Source of the DNA: Onchidella celtica
Lineage: Eukaryota; Mollusca; Gastropoda; Systellommatophora; Onchidiidae
Direction of reading: 5' to 3'
DNA: 64,000 nucleotides
NCBI GenBank assembly: GCA_963931925.1
Contig: OZ007582.1
Location: 24,896,224 to 24,960,223 of the forward strand
Below are positions 1 to 10,012 of this stretch, in pieces. Each line of letters begins with the position of its first letter. Position 1 is the stretch's first letter. The notes under the pieces are model-generated. The model was not told the origin of the DNA, searched no databases, and saw only the letters and a program-made list of their open reading frames with translations. A program made the translations under genes and the position numbers.

Positions 1-1536
1 CAGCGAATTTGTAGAAATGTATACATTTTATGTAGCTCATGGTTTAAGGCACTGGATTAGTTTCACTCACGTTCGTTGGCATATTGTAGTTGTTTTTGTA
101 GTTGGTTGCCATTGAGTAAAATTTGCACGGTACTGTTTGTTTGGCACTGACATACACTTAGGCCCAATGGATGAAATAATTAACGGACTCATAAAAATGA
201 AGTCATTTTAAATATTTTTTTGTGTACAAATACACAGTTGTTAAATCCCTTGGCAAGGGACGTGTTAAGCTTTAGGAAGATAAAGACGGACAAAGTTGTT
301 TTTTTTATTATTATTATTTCACTCGCGAGTGACATACCCTTATTCACTATAATACATAGGTTCAATCTTTCAAGAGCCTTGCAAACTAATCCAGTGTCTT
401 AAACCGTAATGTACATGAAATGCATATCTTTCTACAAATAAGCTATCAAAGAATGATACTCACTAACAAGAAATACTGTTAATTAACATGATCCATTGAA
501 TTTTGCCTCAACATGCTATAGATCTAATTACCTTTTACAATGCACTACTTTTGTCTCAGTGGACTTACTCTGTCGGCCTACACAACTGTCAAGGCTATTT
601 CACTAAAGCTTTCTGTCCAGTTTTACTTGAATATTTGAAAAGATTTAACACTTTTTTTATATATAGTTGATACACATACATTGCTGCTTACAAATTCTAG
701 AATGATTTGTAGGCATACGCTGCCATTTTTACACTCCCTCTCATATCTTTGCAATTTCCAAGATGATGATGATGATTCTGATATTGATATTTCTCTATAT
801 TTTCAAGAGTAAATAACATGATTTCGTGTTCTTATTGTTATCATTATTACTGGTTAGCATTCTGTAACGTTTCAAGTGGATCTGGACAGGTGGAGTTCAT
901 CAGTCGCAAACATTTAGTGCCTATTTAGTTTTATGTCTGCTGGATGATGGAATTGCACTATCTGTCAGTTGGATTATCATTATGTTTTTATTATTTTTTT
1001 TCTGTGTGTTCTTTTCTGGCCTTTTCTCTCTACATCATTGTAACAAAAAATACAATGCATGTTTTACTCATGGCCAACCAACTATCAAAATAATAATAAT
1101 AATAATAATAATATCATCAACACACACAAGTGAAATTAATGCTGAAGTCTAATCATGTCAGTTTGAATGGATACTCAACTCTTTTGTATATCAATGCATT
1201 TTAATGCATGTTTGTTCCTTCTAAAATGTATCCTGATTTACAGGAGTCGAGAATGTATGTATGTACACCAAAGTAAACTAAGGCTGAAATAAACTGTTAT
1301 TATTATTTTCTCTAAATTGCATTATGACTTGTTGGTGTCAAGAATGTGTTCATGTATGTATTAATATGATATCTGTTGACAGTGATGAAGAACAGGCTGA
1401 AATAAACTGTGGTCTTGACTTGTTTTTAAAGAAAAAGCAGGGGGTATAATCTGGACTGGGGGGGTATAGTCTGGCCTAGCCCAAAGTAACCCCGGGTATA
1501 TTCTGGGCGGGGGGTATATTTTGGCCTGTTACACCG
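1..1536. mobile_element. Foldback (long inverted repeat) element, copy 1, right arm only
   Basis: Near-identical to the right arm of the full copy at 32216-35150; the left part lies outside the window. It ends in the family terminus GGCCTGTTACACCG at 1523-1536, the reverse complement of the left ends at 32216 and 57348. The subterminal part repeats the GGTATAATCTGGACT / GGTATAGTCTGGCC motifs. No protein of recognisable function is encoded; short ORFs are AT-rich noise. A (AAT)n run lies at 1091-1113. Relative to copy 2 it lacks a 67-bp hairpin segment near the terminus. Non-autonomous element; superfamily not assigned and no target-site duplication can be read because only one end is visible. 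Confidence 0.8.
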
Positions 1537-1561
1537 TTAAATTAACTCCAATGAGCCTTAC

Positions 1562-1699
1562 CTCCTCTGTACTTTGTCCACTTAAGGCAAATGCCCCTGT
1601 CACACATTTTTGAAACCACATCCGAGTGATTCACATCTATGGGATCCGAGCAAGTGCTGTTTTCTGCTGTGCCTTCGCAGGTATAACACTTAATGGGGC
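1562..1699 (-). CDS. Internal exon of a Ly6/uPAR-like (Quiver/sleepless-type) protein
   Basis: On the minus strand a 138-bp open segment encodes IKCYTCEGTAENSTCSDP followed by a region with CDRGICLKW. The CYxC start, the CSDP motif and the later C-G-x-C-x-K-W match the three-finger Ly6/uPAR family, in particular Quiver/sleepless-like GPI-anchored neuronal proteins. The segment is preceded by a pyrimidine-rich acceptor (TTTTTCACAG, AG at 1701-1700) and followed by a donor GTAAGG (GT at 1561-1560). Both junctions are phase 1 by my reading, typical of Ly6/uPAR exons. The signal-peptide exon should lie at higher coordinates and the last cysteines and GPI signal at lower ones; neither was found, and the downstream intron runs straight into the foldback element. 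Likely a secreted or membrane-tethered protein; exact orthology unknown. Confidence 0.68.
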
Positions 1700-2384
1700 C
1701 TGTGAAAAATAAGATGACAAAGTAATATAAATGAATGCAAGTGGTTCTGGAGGTGGAAAACTGCAAGACAGAGACTTTCGATTTGACAGATTTTTAAATG
1801 AGAAAATAGCTTTGGAGAGCTTTGGTACCTTACTGCTTTCTTCATCCTTCCTCTCTCCATCCCACTTTCCATTCCACTTCACTCTGAACTTCCACCACAC
1901 TTTCCATTCCACCTCACTCTTAACTCCACCCCAGCCTCCACTGGATTCTCCACGCTCCATTGGGAGTTTATGTTGGAACATACATGTGTAGAACAGCCAG
2001 CGAACCTTGGAGCTCCTGAAGAGACTGTTATGTACTACTTGTGGAGACTTTTTTTGTTTTGTTTTGACATATCATAATTGTAACTCAACGTAACTAGATA
2101 GGCATCGCAAAATGAGAATGTTTCGTATGGTATATTTACTCATGATAAACGGCCTAGCATTTGGATGGACTCAATTCTCAAAACATCAAAATAATTTGTT
2201 GCCTCTTAAAGACGCACTTTAAGAATCATCTTTGACCAGAAATATCACTCCATTGACAACGGCCTTGCGACAATTTGCCCCCTACAACTTGGGAGGTGGG
2301 GGGGGGGGGCGCTGATATCGATGTGTCCCCCATGTTGGGCTGTCCGGTGACACGTTTACATCGGACAGTAGATGTCCGACAGAT
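1700..2384. other. Non-coding, probably intron of the Ly6-like gene
   Basis: Contains a C+T-rich stretch (about 1840-1950) that produces ORFs on both strands by composition alone, and a poly-G run near 2297-2310. No other exon of the Ly6-like gene was recognised. Nothing else supported. Confidence 0.4.
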
Positions 2385-2813
2385 TTAGGCATACTGTAGC
2401 ATTTGTCCTTGAGCCGCAGGAGAGAGTGAAACAGGATCTAGTAGCTTCTTTCCTAACTTCCGAGAATTTGGTTCATCCTGCTGACGGAGAACGCTCACGA
2501 ATGGCAGCCGTTGAGATATATTGGTAGCACTAGAACTGCTACGTAGCGGCATAATGATTGGATAAAAACTACAGCAGTGCATCATGAGTATTCATGAGTG
2601 CTTAGAACAAGTTTACTTTGCAACTTTGGATCGAAACAGATCTGTTTACAAGCATCAGTTAGATCAATCTTCGTGAAACCAAGACAAAGTCAAGGTCTGC
2701 GCGTCAGGTCCTCCGGTAGGGGCACTGGATAACGACGAAGTTCAAATTGAGCAGTGTCTGTAACTGAATAATCTCCGCAGCCTTTGAGGTTAGATTTGCT
2801 TCTTTTCCTGGGG
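2385..2813 (-). pseudogene. Old gypsy-type reverse transcriptase remnant, C-terminal piece (split by the LTR element)
   Basis: Read on the minus strand in shifting frames, this region gives CGDYSVTDTAQFELRRYPVP, then LPEDL, then FTKIDLTDACKQI, then KLQSKLVLSTH and a degenerate equivalent of the MPFG-SSA-QR segment. These are successive RT finger/palm blocks of Ty3/gypsy elements; FTKIDLTDA carries the first catalytic aspartate. Frames change several times and stops interrupt it, so it is dead. The N-terminal part continues at 11210-11417, on the other side of the inserted LTR element, which shows that the young element landed in this older one. Confidence 0.7.
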
Positions 2814-2818
2814 CAGTC
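2814..2818. repeat. 5-bp target-site duplication (CAGTC), left
   Basis: CAGTC directly precedes the TG of the 5' LTR and recurs directly after the CA of the 3' LTR at 11205-11209, as expected from gypsy-type integration. Confidence 0.9.
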
Positions 2819-4010
2819 TGTCACGAGTGGAGTGAGTGCAATTAAGGGGATTGCTACAGAGCGGGTGTAGAGTAAGGACTCACAGTAGACAGCAAGTTAA
2901 GCGTGCTGTTGTGAGTAGTAGTGGGGCGGGGTCTGAAGGAGGCGAAAGCGCTGTATAACTATCACTGCAAGTTAGAAGGTCCTAGGGATCGGACCTGTGA
3001 ATAAAAGCCCATCGGGCGGACATAAAGGGGAAGCAGTCGAGAAGACTAGTGAGAGTCTTTCCAGTTATGACTGGTATGTAGAACGTTGATTGATTATTAT
3101 GATTGATGTATTATATTATATTCGTCTATTACCATGATGTGAATAAGTATATGTGAGGAATGTGGAAGTCCTTGATATTGGATATAGCAATGTGCGCCAC
3201 GAGCGATAGATGAAAGTGAGTTCATGGATTTGTAGCGCGAGTGAGTAGTGTGTACTCCGATGGAGGTGTGTTACCGTAAGATGTGTGGTGAGTGAAAGGT
3301 GAACTAGTGTGTGTACGCTTCATGGATTGTAAGGAGAGGTGGAGTGAATAGAAATGGTAGGGTATTATACCAATGTAATGTTATTCTTGTAGGTGTCGGG
3401 GACGGGCCGCAGAGCCACCTCGATGAGCACAGGAGATAGGCCAGCATAGGGCCGGGGGCCACACATAGGCCAGAAGTGAGGCTGTCAGTGCAGGACAGTA
3501 GAGGCACATAAAGTCGTGGCAGTCAGGCCACGGACAGGGACGTAGATATGAGAGTGAATGAGATACTATATTGTTGCCATGTTGATAGGCTCGTGAACTG
3601 ATATTATGTTGTTGCCATGTTGATGGCTATGGAAATAATAATGTGTTATTGCCCTGCTGAGGTGCTAGGGGAGTGCTAAGGTGTATGACAATAGGAAGGT
3701 GATGGTGAGAGACTGCGGTGCCAGTGAATCATTAATGTACTATTAAGACCCTGAGGGGAGAGGCTGAGGCCGAAGTGCCTTTAGGAGTAACTACCGGATT
3801 GTGGATCCGAGGGAGCGTGTGTGTGAGAATAAGGCCGTTGTACGGCAGTCATTTCAATAATATAATATATGTAATTGCGCTATTATATGTATAATTAGGT
3901 TTAATAAATGTGTGAGTCTGATGGATTGTTTTGTTAAGTGTTAAACTTGGTTGTTCGTGATTGTCGTCCTGTCATAAACTATTACATCTCCCAGTCTGGG
4001 ATTTGTGACA
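2819..4010 (+). repeat. 5' LTR
   Basis: 1192 bp, starts TGTCACGAGTGG and ends GATTTGTGACA. By eye it matches the 3' LTR with no difference found and no indel (constant offset of 7194). An AATAAA lies at 3000-3005 and another at 3903-3908; the latter, near the 3' end, is the more likely polyadenylation signal. A TATA-like AT-rich run lies near 3861-3870. The small minus-strand ORF at 3304-3507, repeated in the other LTR, is a shadow. Confidence 0.95.
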
Positions 4011-4011
4011 T

Positions 4012-4024
4012 TGGGGGCTCGTCC
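4012..4024 (+). other. Primer-binding site, tRNA-Pro type
   Basis: TGGGGGCTCGTCC starts one base after the 5' LTR. It is complementary to the 3' end of proline tRNA including CCA; thirteen bases match, after which the similarity stops. It sets plus-strand orientation and the start of minus-strand cDNA synthesis. Confidence 0.8.
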
Positions 4025-4941
4025 ATTGTGACTCGTCCATTTTCGTAATATTTAGTTGTAGTTAGTTAGTAGGTAATTGTGCTGTCTTGTTCGTTGGATG
4101 AATGGACATTTCATGATATGATTTATGTATAATAATGAATGTATATTGATGCATGTATTGCTATGAATAGGTATTAATTTGTATTTAAACTTTCCAGAGT
4201 GTGTGCGTGCAGCCTGAGGAGACGAGCAGCCAGAGCTCCGATTAAAGGGAGGAGTTTTACTCAAAAATTTGAAAGTTAAGTAAAAGTCAAAATTTTTGTG
4301 CCCTGGATTGTGGGCTGTTCCTTTAATCTGTCTTTTTCCCTGTTTTTGCTGTTTTTGTTGTCGTTATAGGTTATACGGGCGGTGGCGCGGGTTTGCTGTG
4401 TTGAACTTAGTTTATCCTTTTAAAAAGGTGTGGTAAACTTTGGAACTTCGTTCATCACAGTGACCAGTTCTGTAGGGACCTGTAATATTGTTTAGTTGTA
4501 GCGTCGATATCTTCTCTGTTCCGCAGGAAGACGTATTCTCTTGTCCCTCTTTCTACCTATCTATAGATACGTTCTTTTTTTTCAGACTCTGTTCTTGTTC
4601 GTACCTTGTTGTGTAATCGGCGTAGTAGGTTGCATTTTTTTTTCCATTATAGTTTTTTTTGTAGAAGCTTTGTCCTAGTCTGGTTCGTTGTCCTTGACGT
4701 ACTTGTGGTCCTTCTACTGTATTTCTTCATTCTTGTCGTTTCTATTTTCTTTTATAATTAATAGTGCATGCATTTTGTAGATGTAGAATTAGTTTTGCTG
4801 TAAAGGTAAATTTCTGAATTGTATTCTGAATTGGGTATTGTTATATCTGGTGTGATCTCAGGTCTCTGGTCGTGTCGTTAGTTATCATACCGACAGGTTA
4901 GCCGTTTTTTTAAATACATACCATAACCATAAATCTGTGAA
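4025..4941 (+). other. Long untranslated leader of the LTR element
   Basis: About 0.9 kb, T-rich, with no substantial ORF. It ends AAATCTGTGAAATGG, a good initiation context for the polyprotein. A leader of this length may carry packaging or translation signals, but none is recognisable. Confidence 0.6.
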
Positions 4942-7900
4942 ATGGCGGAACTCCAACAACTAATGAAGTTGGGTAAGGAACTTGGTCTGGAGGGAGAGGA
5001 GCTACGCGGCTGGATTAAAGAACAGCAGGCGGATTTGCGCGATGAGCGTGCTAAGGATAGAGAGCGAGAAAAAGAGGCTAAGGCTCAGGAGCAGGAGAGA
5101 GAGGCTAAGGATAAGGAAGAGGAAAGAGAGTTTAAGTTGAAGGAGTTAGAGGCTCAGCAACAGGAAAGGGAGTTTAAGTTAAAGGAGTTGCATCAGCAAC
5201 AGGAGAAACAGGCTCAGGAGAGGGAATTAAAGTTAAAGGAGATAGAGGCGCAAGTAAAGATCGCCGAGTTGGAAATCAAAAAGAATGCGCCAACAGAAAC
5301 AGTTGAGCGGCAGGTACACAATAAAGGTGGCGTTAGGATTAAGCTCCCTACGTTCGACGACCGGAAGGACGACATAGACGCCTTCCTTTACAGGTTCGAG
5401 CTGAACGCACAATTGCAATGGGGGGAAAATAAGGAATTATGGGCCACGTACCTGGCATCGCTATTGCAGGGGCGAGCGTTAACCTACTTTAAAGAGCTAC
5501 AGCGCGAAGACGTGCAAGACTACGATAAGCTGAAGGCTTTGCTGCTTCGCCGATTTGCGCGTACCGAGGAATATTTCAGGGAGCAGTTTAGGCGAGCACG
5601 TGCAGACACCAGGGAGGACTTTGCTGCCTTCGTCGCGAGACTAACGGAGTATTTCGCGAACTGGGTAGACCTGGCGCATGTGGGCACGGATTTCGCTAAA
5701 CTGAAAGACTTAATGATCCGTGACCAGCTGTACGCGTCGTGCCACAAAGATCTGGTGGCTTTCCTGAAAGAGAACGAACCCGCGACGGTGCAGGAGGCGT
5801 CTAAGTTGGCGGAGGCATACCGTACGGCGCATCCGTCCAAACCAGTCGCCAGGGCGTACGTCCAAGATGCTGGGTACGTCGCCGTTGTCGAGGGGTCGCC
5901 GGCAGGACTTAGGGACAGGTCGCGTCAGCGTGGTGCCTATAGCGGGCAAGGCCAGGGGCAGCATAGGGGCTATCACCAATCACCGGCGTATGGATCCGGT
6001 AAGTTTGACCGAGCAGGAGGGCTAGGTCGCGGTAATGGCCGGGGGCGAGTTGTGACCTTTGCCGATGACCGACGGCATAGGGACTTTAGTTCCGGTCGCG
6101 ATGGGTCACGGGGACCCAGGCCTAGTACAGCACAGGGAGCGGAGTGTTGGACTTGCGGACGCGTGGGTCACTTTTCGCGCGAGTGTAGGGCCGCGAAGTG
6201 TTGGAACTGCGGAAGAGCAGATCACATCAGCGTGAACTGCCCTGCAGGTGGGATAGCGGCGAACGTGGACAGTAGCTCCAGTCCATGTTCCCCAAATAAA
6301 TTTCATCATGCGGCTGCGTGCGTTACATCGGACAACGGAGGCGGACAGTATTCTAAGTGTCCCAGTTGTGAGAAGTTATTATCTTCCGGTGTTTTACCTT
6401 GTGGGAGAAAGATCCCCGTTATAAATTCATGTCATACAGGAGGTGGTCTTAGGGTTTATCCGGGGTTTGTTGGGGACGAACCGGTCTCGGTTTTACGAGA
6501 TACAGGATCTACCGTTGTGGGAGTGCATAGGGATTGCATTCGGGATTCACAGCTTACAGGTGAGACTGTCCCGTGCATCCAATTTTCGGGGGCCATTGAG
6601 AAATTACCCATGGCAAAAATAATGATAGATACACCTTTCCTTAGCGGGGAAGTCGAAGCAGTCGTTGGTTGTTTTCCAGGCGCCCAGCTCATCATTGGGA
6701 ATGTATCCCGGGTAGGTTCCCCTTCCGATGAGAACGTGCAAGCATGGTCGCAATCAAAAGGTATTGACTTTTGCGCCGCGGTCGAAACACGCCGACGGGT
6801 AGCGGATAAAGATAAGATTAGACCTTTGGCGACGCCAGCGGTCAACCTAGATATCACGCCAGAGCGCTTGGCGAGATTACAAAGGGAGGACCCATCATTA
6901 AACCCATGTTTTGGGGAAGCGCGAACCGAGAAAACGAGGAGATATAAGAACGGGTCGTCCTCCTTTATTGTTCAGGCGGGCATTCTGTTCCGTAAGTATG
7001 TAACGGTGTCCTCCATTTTAAAGCAGGTCGTTGTGCCAGCGTTGCTGATCGCAACAGTATTGCATTTGGCACATGATGTCCCATTAGCGGGTCATATGGG
7101 GATAGCTAGAACCAAAGAAAGGGTTCTTAAAAATTTTTACTGGCCATCGATCCACAGAGATGTGCAGGTCTATTGTAAGACGTGCAGTGCGTGCCAAAAG
7201 ACGACGCATAAGGGTCGTACACCCCAGGCCCCTCTTCAGAAGATCCCCACGGTCTCGGAACCGTTTAAAAAGGTCTCGATAGACCTTGTTGGCCCCATTC
7301 ACCCAGCGACCGATAGGGGGAATCGATTTTTCTTAACGGTCATATGTAATGCTACGAGATGGCCAGAGGCGGTTCCTCTGCGGACCATAACGTCTGAGGC
7401 AGTCGCGGAAGCGTTGTTTGCAATTTTCGCTAGGGTAGGAATACCAGAGCAAATTCTGTCTGATAGGGGCGCGCAATTTACGTCGCAGATGATGAAGGAA
7501 TTGTTCCGCTTATTCAGTATACAACCCATCACTACCACCCCTTATCATCCGCAGGCTAATGGCATGTGCGAGAGATTGAACTCGACGTTAAAGTCGATGC
7601 TGCGTAAGGTAGCTGCTGATCGCCCTAAAGATTGGGATAGATATATCCCTGCAGTGTTATTCGCGTACAGAGAGGTACGGCAGGAGTCAACGGGATTCTC
7701 GCCGTTCGAAATGATGTACGGTCGTAGTCCTAGGGGCCCAACTGATGTTCTTCGGGACATGATGACGTCGCCATCATCGGGAGACGATGAGCAGATTTCG
7801 GTGTTTCAGTACCTTGTTGATTTAAGAGAAAGACTATCTGCAGCGCGCACTATAGCAGAAGAAGCGTCTAGTATCGCTTCGAAAAGAGCAAAAGACTATA

Positions 7901-9654
7901 AAGATAGAGGGTCCAAACTGAGAATTTTTAAGCCAGGAGACAAGGTTCTGCTGTTGTTACCTACGGACCATAATAAGTTATTGATGACATGGAAAGGCCC
8001 TTATGTTATTGAGCGAGTTGTTTCAAAGGTAGATTACGCTATCCACATTGATGGAGCGAGTAAGGTTTTCCATGTTAACATGCTACAGAGATTTTATGAG
8101 AGACCACAGTATCTGTGTGCACAGACAAGACCAAAGGAGACTGTCTTCTCTACGGCTTGTACGGGGGTCGTAGACCAGTTGGACTGTGACGTAAGCGACA
8201 CCGAGGCGCAGGAGGAGTTACAAATTCAATTGCCGGAGTTAACTCCGACACAAGGTTACAGGGACGTAAAAATTAACCCTGACCTTACGAGTTCAAGGAG
8301 TAGGGAACTTGAGACCCTATTAGCGTCATTTCCGGATGTTGTTACGGATTTGCCGGGTCGCACTACGGTGATTCAGCACCAAATAAAGTTGACTTCGGAT
8401 AAGCCAGTATTTCTTAGACCGTATCCGTTGCCGTTTTCTTCGAGAGATAGAGTCATAAAGGAAGTTGAGTCAATGTTGAAGTTAGATGTGATAGAACCAT
8501 CAACATCGCCGTATTCATCACCCATCGTCCTCGTGAAAAAACTTGATGGATCGGTGCGGTTCTGTATTGATTTTCGAAGATTGAACACTATTACGGTAGG
8601 CGATAGGGAGCCTATCCCGTTCCAGGAGGAATTAATAGCTTCATTGGCCGGGTCCACGTGGTTTTCCAAGATTGATTTGACGAAAGGGTATTGGGAAATC
8701 CCGCTTACTGAGGAGTCGAAACAATACACGGCGTTCCAAACGCCCATTGGATTATTCCAATTTAAGGTCATGCCATTTGGGTTGGTAAACGCGCCAGCGA
8801 CGTTTGCACGATTAATGAGATTAGTGTTGAAGGACATACCTAATGTCGTGTCATTCTTTGACGATATAGCATGCCATACGTCGACATGGTCTGATCATAT
8901 TCAGACACTAACAGTAATTTTTCAACGATTACGCCAGTTTGGGCTAACTGCTAAACCCGCAAAGATGGATTTGGCATGTCCAGAGATAATATTCTTAGGA
9001 CATATCGTGGGTAGAGGTGTTCAGAGACCTGAAGTAACAAAAATTGACAAGTTAGTAGGGTTGCAAATCCCTAAAACAAAGAAACAAGTCAGAAGCTTAG
9101 TGGGAATTTTAAATTATTACAGAAAGTTCATTCCAAATTTTTCCTCCTTGTCATCTTCTCTTACTGACCTTACTAAGAAGGGACAACCCGATAAGGTCCA
9201 GTGGACGTCTGAATGTCAGACAGCATTTGATAATTTGGTGACAGCGTTATCATCGTCACCCATTCTGATATTACCCGATTTTCGATCTAATTTTATCCTC
9301 AGAACGGATGCGTCGGACTCTGGTGTCGGCGCTTGTCTTCTACAGGAGAAGAACGAATGTCTCCATCCTGTATGTTATGTCAGTAGGAAGTTATTGCAGA
9401 GAGAAAGAAAGTATTCTGTGATAGAGCGTGAGTGTCTTGCCATTGTCTGGTCCGTCCAGAAACTAGGACGTTATCTCATGGGACGAGAATTTTGTATCCA
9501 GACGGACCACAAGCCACTGACATTTTTGTCGAAGAATCGTTCGTCCAGCCCACGCTTGTCTAGATGGGCATTGGCTTTACAGCCGTACACCTTCGTTATT
9601 CAACCAATTCCAGGAACCAGCAATCATATCGCCGACTACCTTAGTCGAGCCTAG
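4942..9654 (+). CDS. Gag-Pol polyprotein (Gag-PR-IN-RT-RH order)
   Basis: Single 1570-residue ORF; the start has A at -3 and G at +4. Residues about 20-115 form a highly charged coiled coil (EREK/KLKELE repeats), followed by a capsid-like region. Two CCHC knuckles lie at 402-415 (CWTCGRVGHFSREC) and 420-433. The aspartic protease motif DTGS is at 520-523. The integrase zinc finger uses H711, H718, C745, C748, and its core is D781, D841, E877 (D,D35E). A GPY/F module (WKGPY) lies at 1017-1021. RT follows, with KID at 1243-1245 and catalytic FFDD at 1305-1308 instead of the usual YxDD. RNase H has D1456, E1497, D1522, ending in the typical N-x-x-ADYLSR. Gag and Pol share one frame, so any Gag excess must arise by processing or another mechanism. 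No stop or frameshift was seen. Confidence 0.95.
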   Translation: MAELQQLMKLGKELGLEGEELRGWIKEQQADLRDERAKDREREKEAKAQEQEREAKDKEEEREFKLKELEAQQQEREFKLKELHQQQEKQAQERELKLKEIEAQVKIAELEIKKNAPTETVERQVHNKGGVRIKLPTFDDRKDDIDAFLYRFELNAQLQWGENKELWATYLASLLQGRALTYFKELQREDVQDYDKLKALLLRRFARTEEYFREQFRRARADTREDFAAFVARLTEYFANWVDLAHVGTDFAKLKDLMIRDQLYASCHKDLVAFLKENEPATVQEASKLAEAYRTAHPSKPVARAYVQDAGYVAVVEGSPAGLRDRSRQRGAYSGQGQGQHRGYHQSPAYGSGKFDRAGGLGRGNGRGRVVTFADDRRHRDFSSGRDGSRGPRPSTAQGAECWTCGRVGHFSRECRAAKCWNCGRADHISVNCPAGGIAANVDSSSSPCSPNKFHHAAACVTSDNGGGQYSKCPSCEKLLSSGVLPCGRKIPVINSCHTGGGLRVYPGFVGDEPVSVLRDTGSTVVGVHRDCIRDSQLTGETVPCIQFSGAIEKLPMAKIMIDTPFLSGEVEAVVGCFPGAQLIIGNVSRVGSPSDENVQAWSQSKGIDFCAAVETRRRVADKDKIRPLATPAVNLDITPERLARLQREDPSLNPCFGEARTEKTRRYKNGSSSFIVQAGILFRKYVTVSSILKQVVVPALLIATVLHLAHDVPLAGHMGIARTKERVLKNFYWPSIHRDVQVYCKTCSACQKTTHKGRTPQAPLQKIPTVSEPFKKVSIDLVGPIHPATDRGNRFFLTVICNATRWPEAVPLRTITSEAVAEALFAIFARVGIPEQILSDRGAQFTSQMMKELFRLFSIQPITTTPYHPQANGMCERLNSTLKSMLRKVAADRPKDWDRYIPAVLFAYREVRQESTGFSPFEMMYGRSPRGPTDVLRDMMTSPSSGDDEQISVFQYLVDLRERLSAARTIAEEASSIASKRAKDYKDRGSKLRIFKPGDKVLLLLPTDHNKLLMTWKGPYVIERVVSKVDYAIHIDGASKVFHVNMLQRFYERPQYLCAQTRPKETVFSTACTGVVDQLDCDVSDTEAQEELQIQLPELTPTQGYRDVKINPDLTSSRSRELETLLASFPDVVTDLPGRTTVIQHQIKLTSDKPVFLRPYPLPFSSRDRVIKEVESMLKLDVIEPSTSPYSSPIVLVKKLDGSVRFCIDFRRLNTITVGDREPIPFQEELIASLAGSTWFSKIDLTKGYWEIPLTEESKQYTAFQTPIGLFQFKVMPFGLVNAPATFARLMRLVLKDIPNVVSFFDDIACHTSTWSDHIQTLTVIFQRLRQFGLTAKPAKMDLACPEIIFLGHIVGRGVQRPEVTKIDKLVGLQIPKTKKQVRSLVGILNYYRKFIPNFSSLSSSLTDLTKKGQPDKVQWTSECQTAFDNLVTALSSSPILILPDFRSNFILRTDASDSGVGACLLQEKNECLHPVCYVSRKLLQRERKYSVIERECLAIVWSVQKLGRYLMGREFCIQTDHKPLTFLSKNRSSSPRLSRWALALQPYTFVIQPIPGTSNHIADYLSRA

Positions 9655-10012
9655 GGGAAGATTTCAGGAGCTTATACATCGGAGGACAGGAACATTGACA
9701 GGATCTGTGTGAATGAGTCGACTTTAAAATATTGACATTATAAAATATATGATATGAAGAATGGTTGATAGGTTGAATGGTTTTTGATTCTGTATTAGAT
9801 ATTGTGTTTAGTTAGCTATTCATGAGGTGACACATATATGCATATTTCAGACCATATTGATCCCCATATTTTCCCCTGATTTCGGTATTTTATATACTAG
9901 GGGAACTGCTAGGTCATTTTTCTAGTGTAGGTATTGCTCACGCTCACTCGTTGACAGTCATCTTGATGCGATTTGAAATTAATTGCATTAATTTTTTTGG
10001 GGTGGGGGATGA
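9655..10012 (+). other. 3' untranslated part and polypurine tract of the LTR element
   Basis: About 0.36 kb without an ORF. It ends in a T-run followed by the purine tract GGGGTGGGGGATGA at about 9999-10012, directly before the 3' LTR, the usual primer for plus-strand DNA synthesis. Confidence 0.8.

Noticed and set aside
1637-1981. 114-codon minus-strand ORF overlapping the Ly6-like exon in another frame
   Set aside because: Low-complexity Trp/Lys-rich translation of a CT-rich tract; the exon frame has splice sites and the cysteine pattern instead.
3304-3507. 67-codon minus-strand ORF, repeated identically at 10498-10701
   Set aside because: It lies in the LTRs, antisense to the element, and is duplicated only because the LTRs are; no domain or initiation context.
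8373-8837. 154-codon minus-strand ORF within pol
   Set aside because: Shadow of the RT frame; the plus-strand frame encodes recognisable RT motifs.
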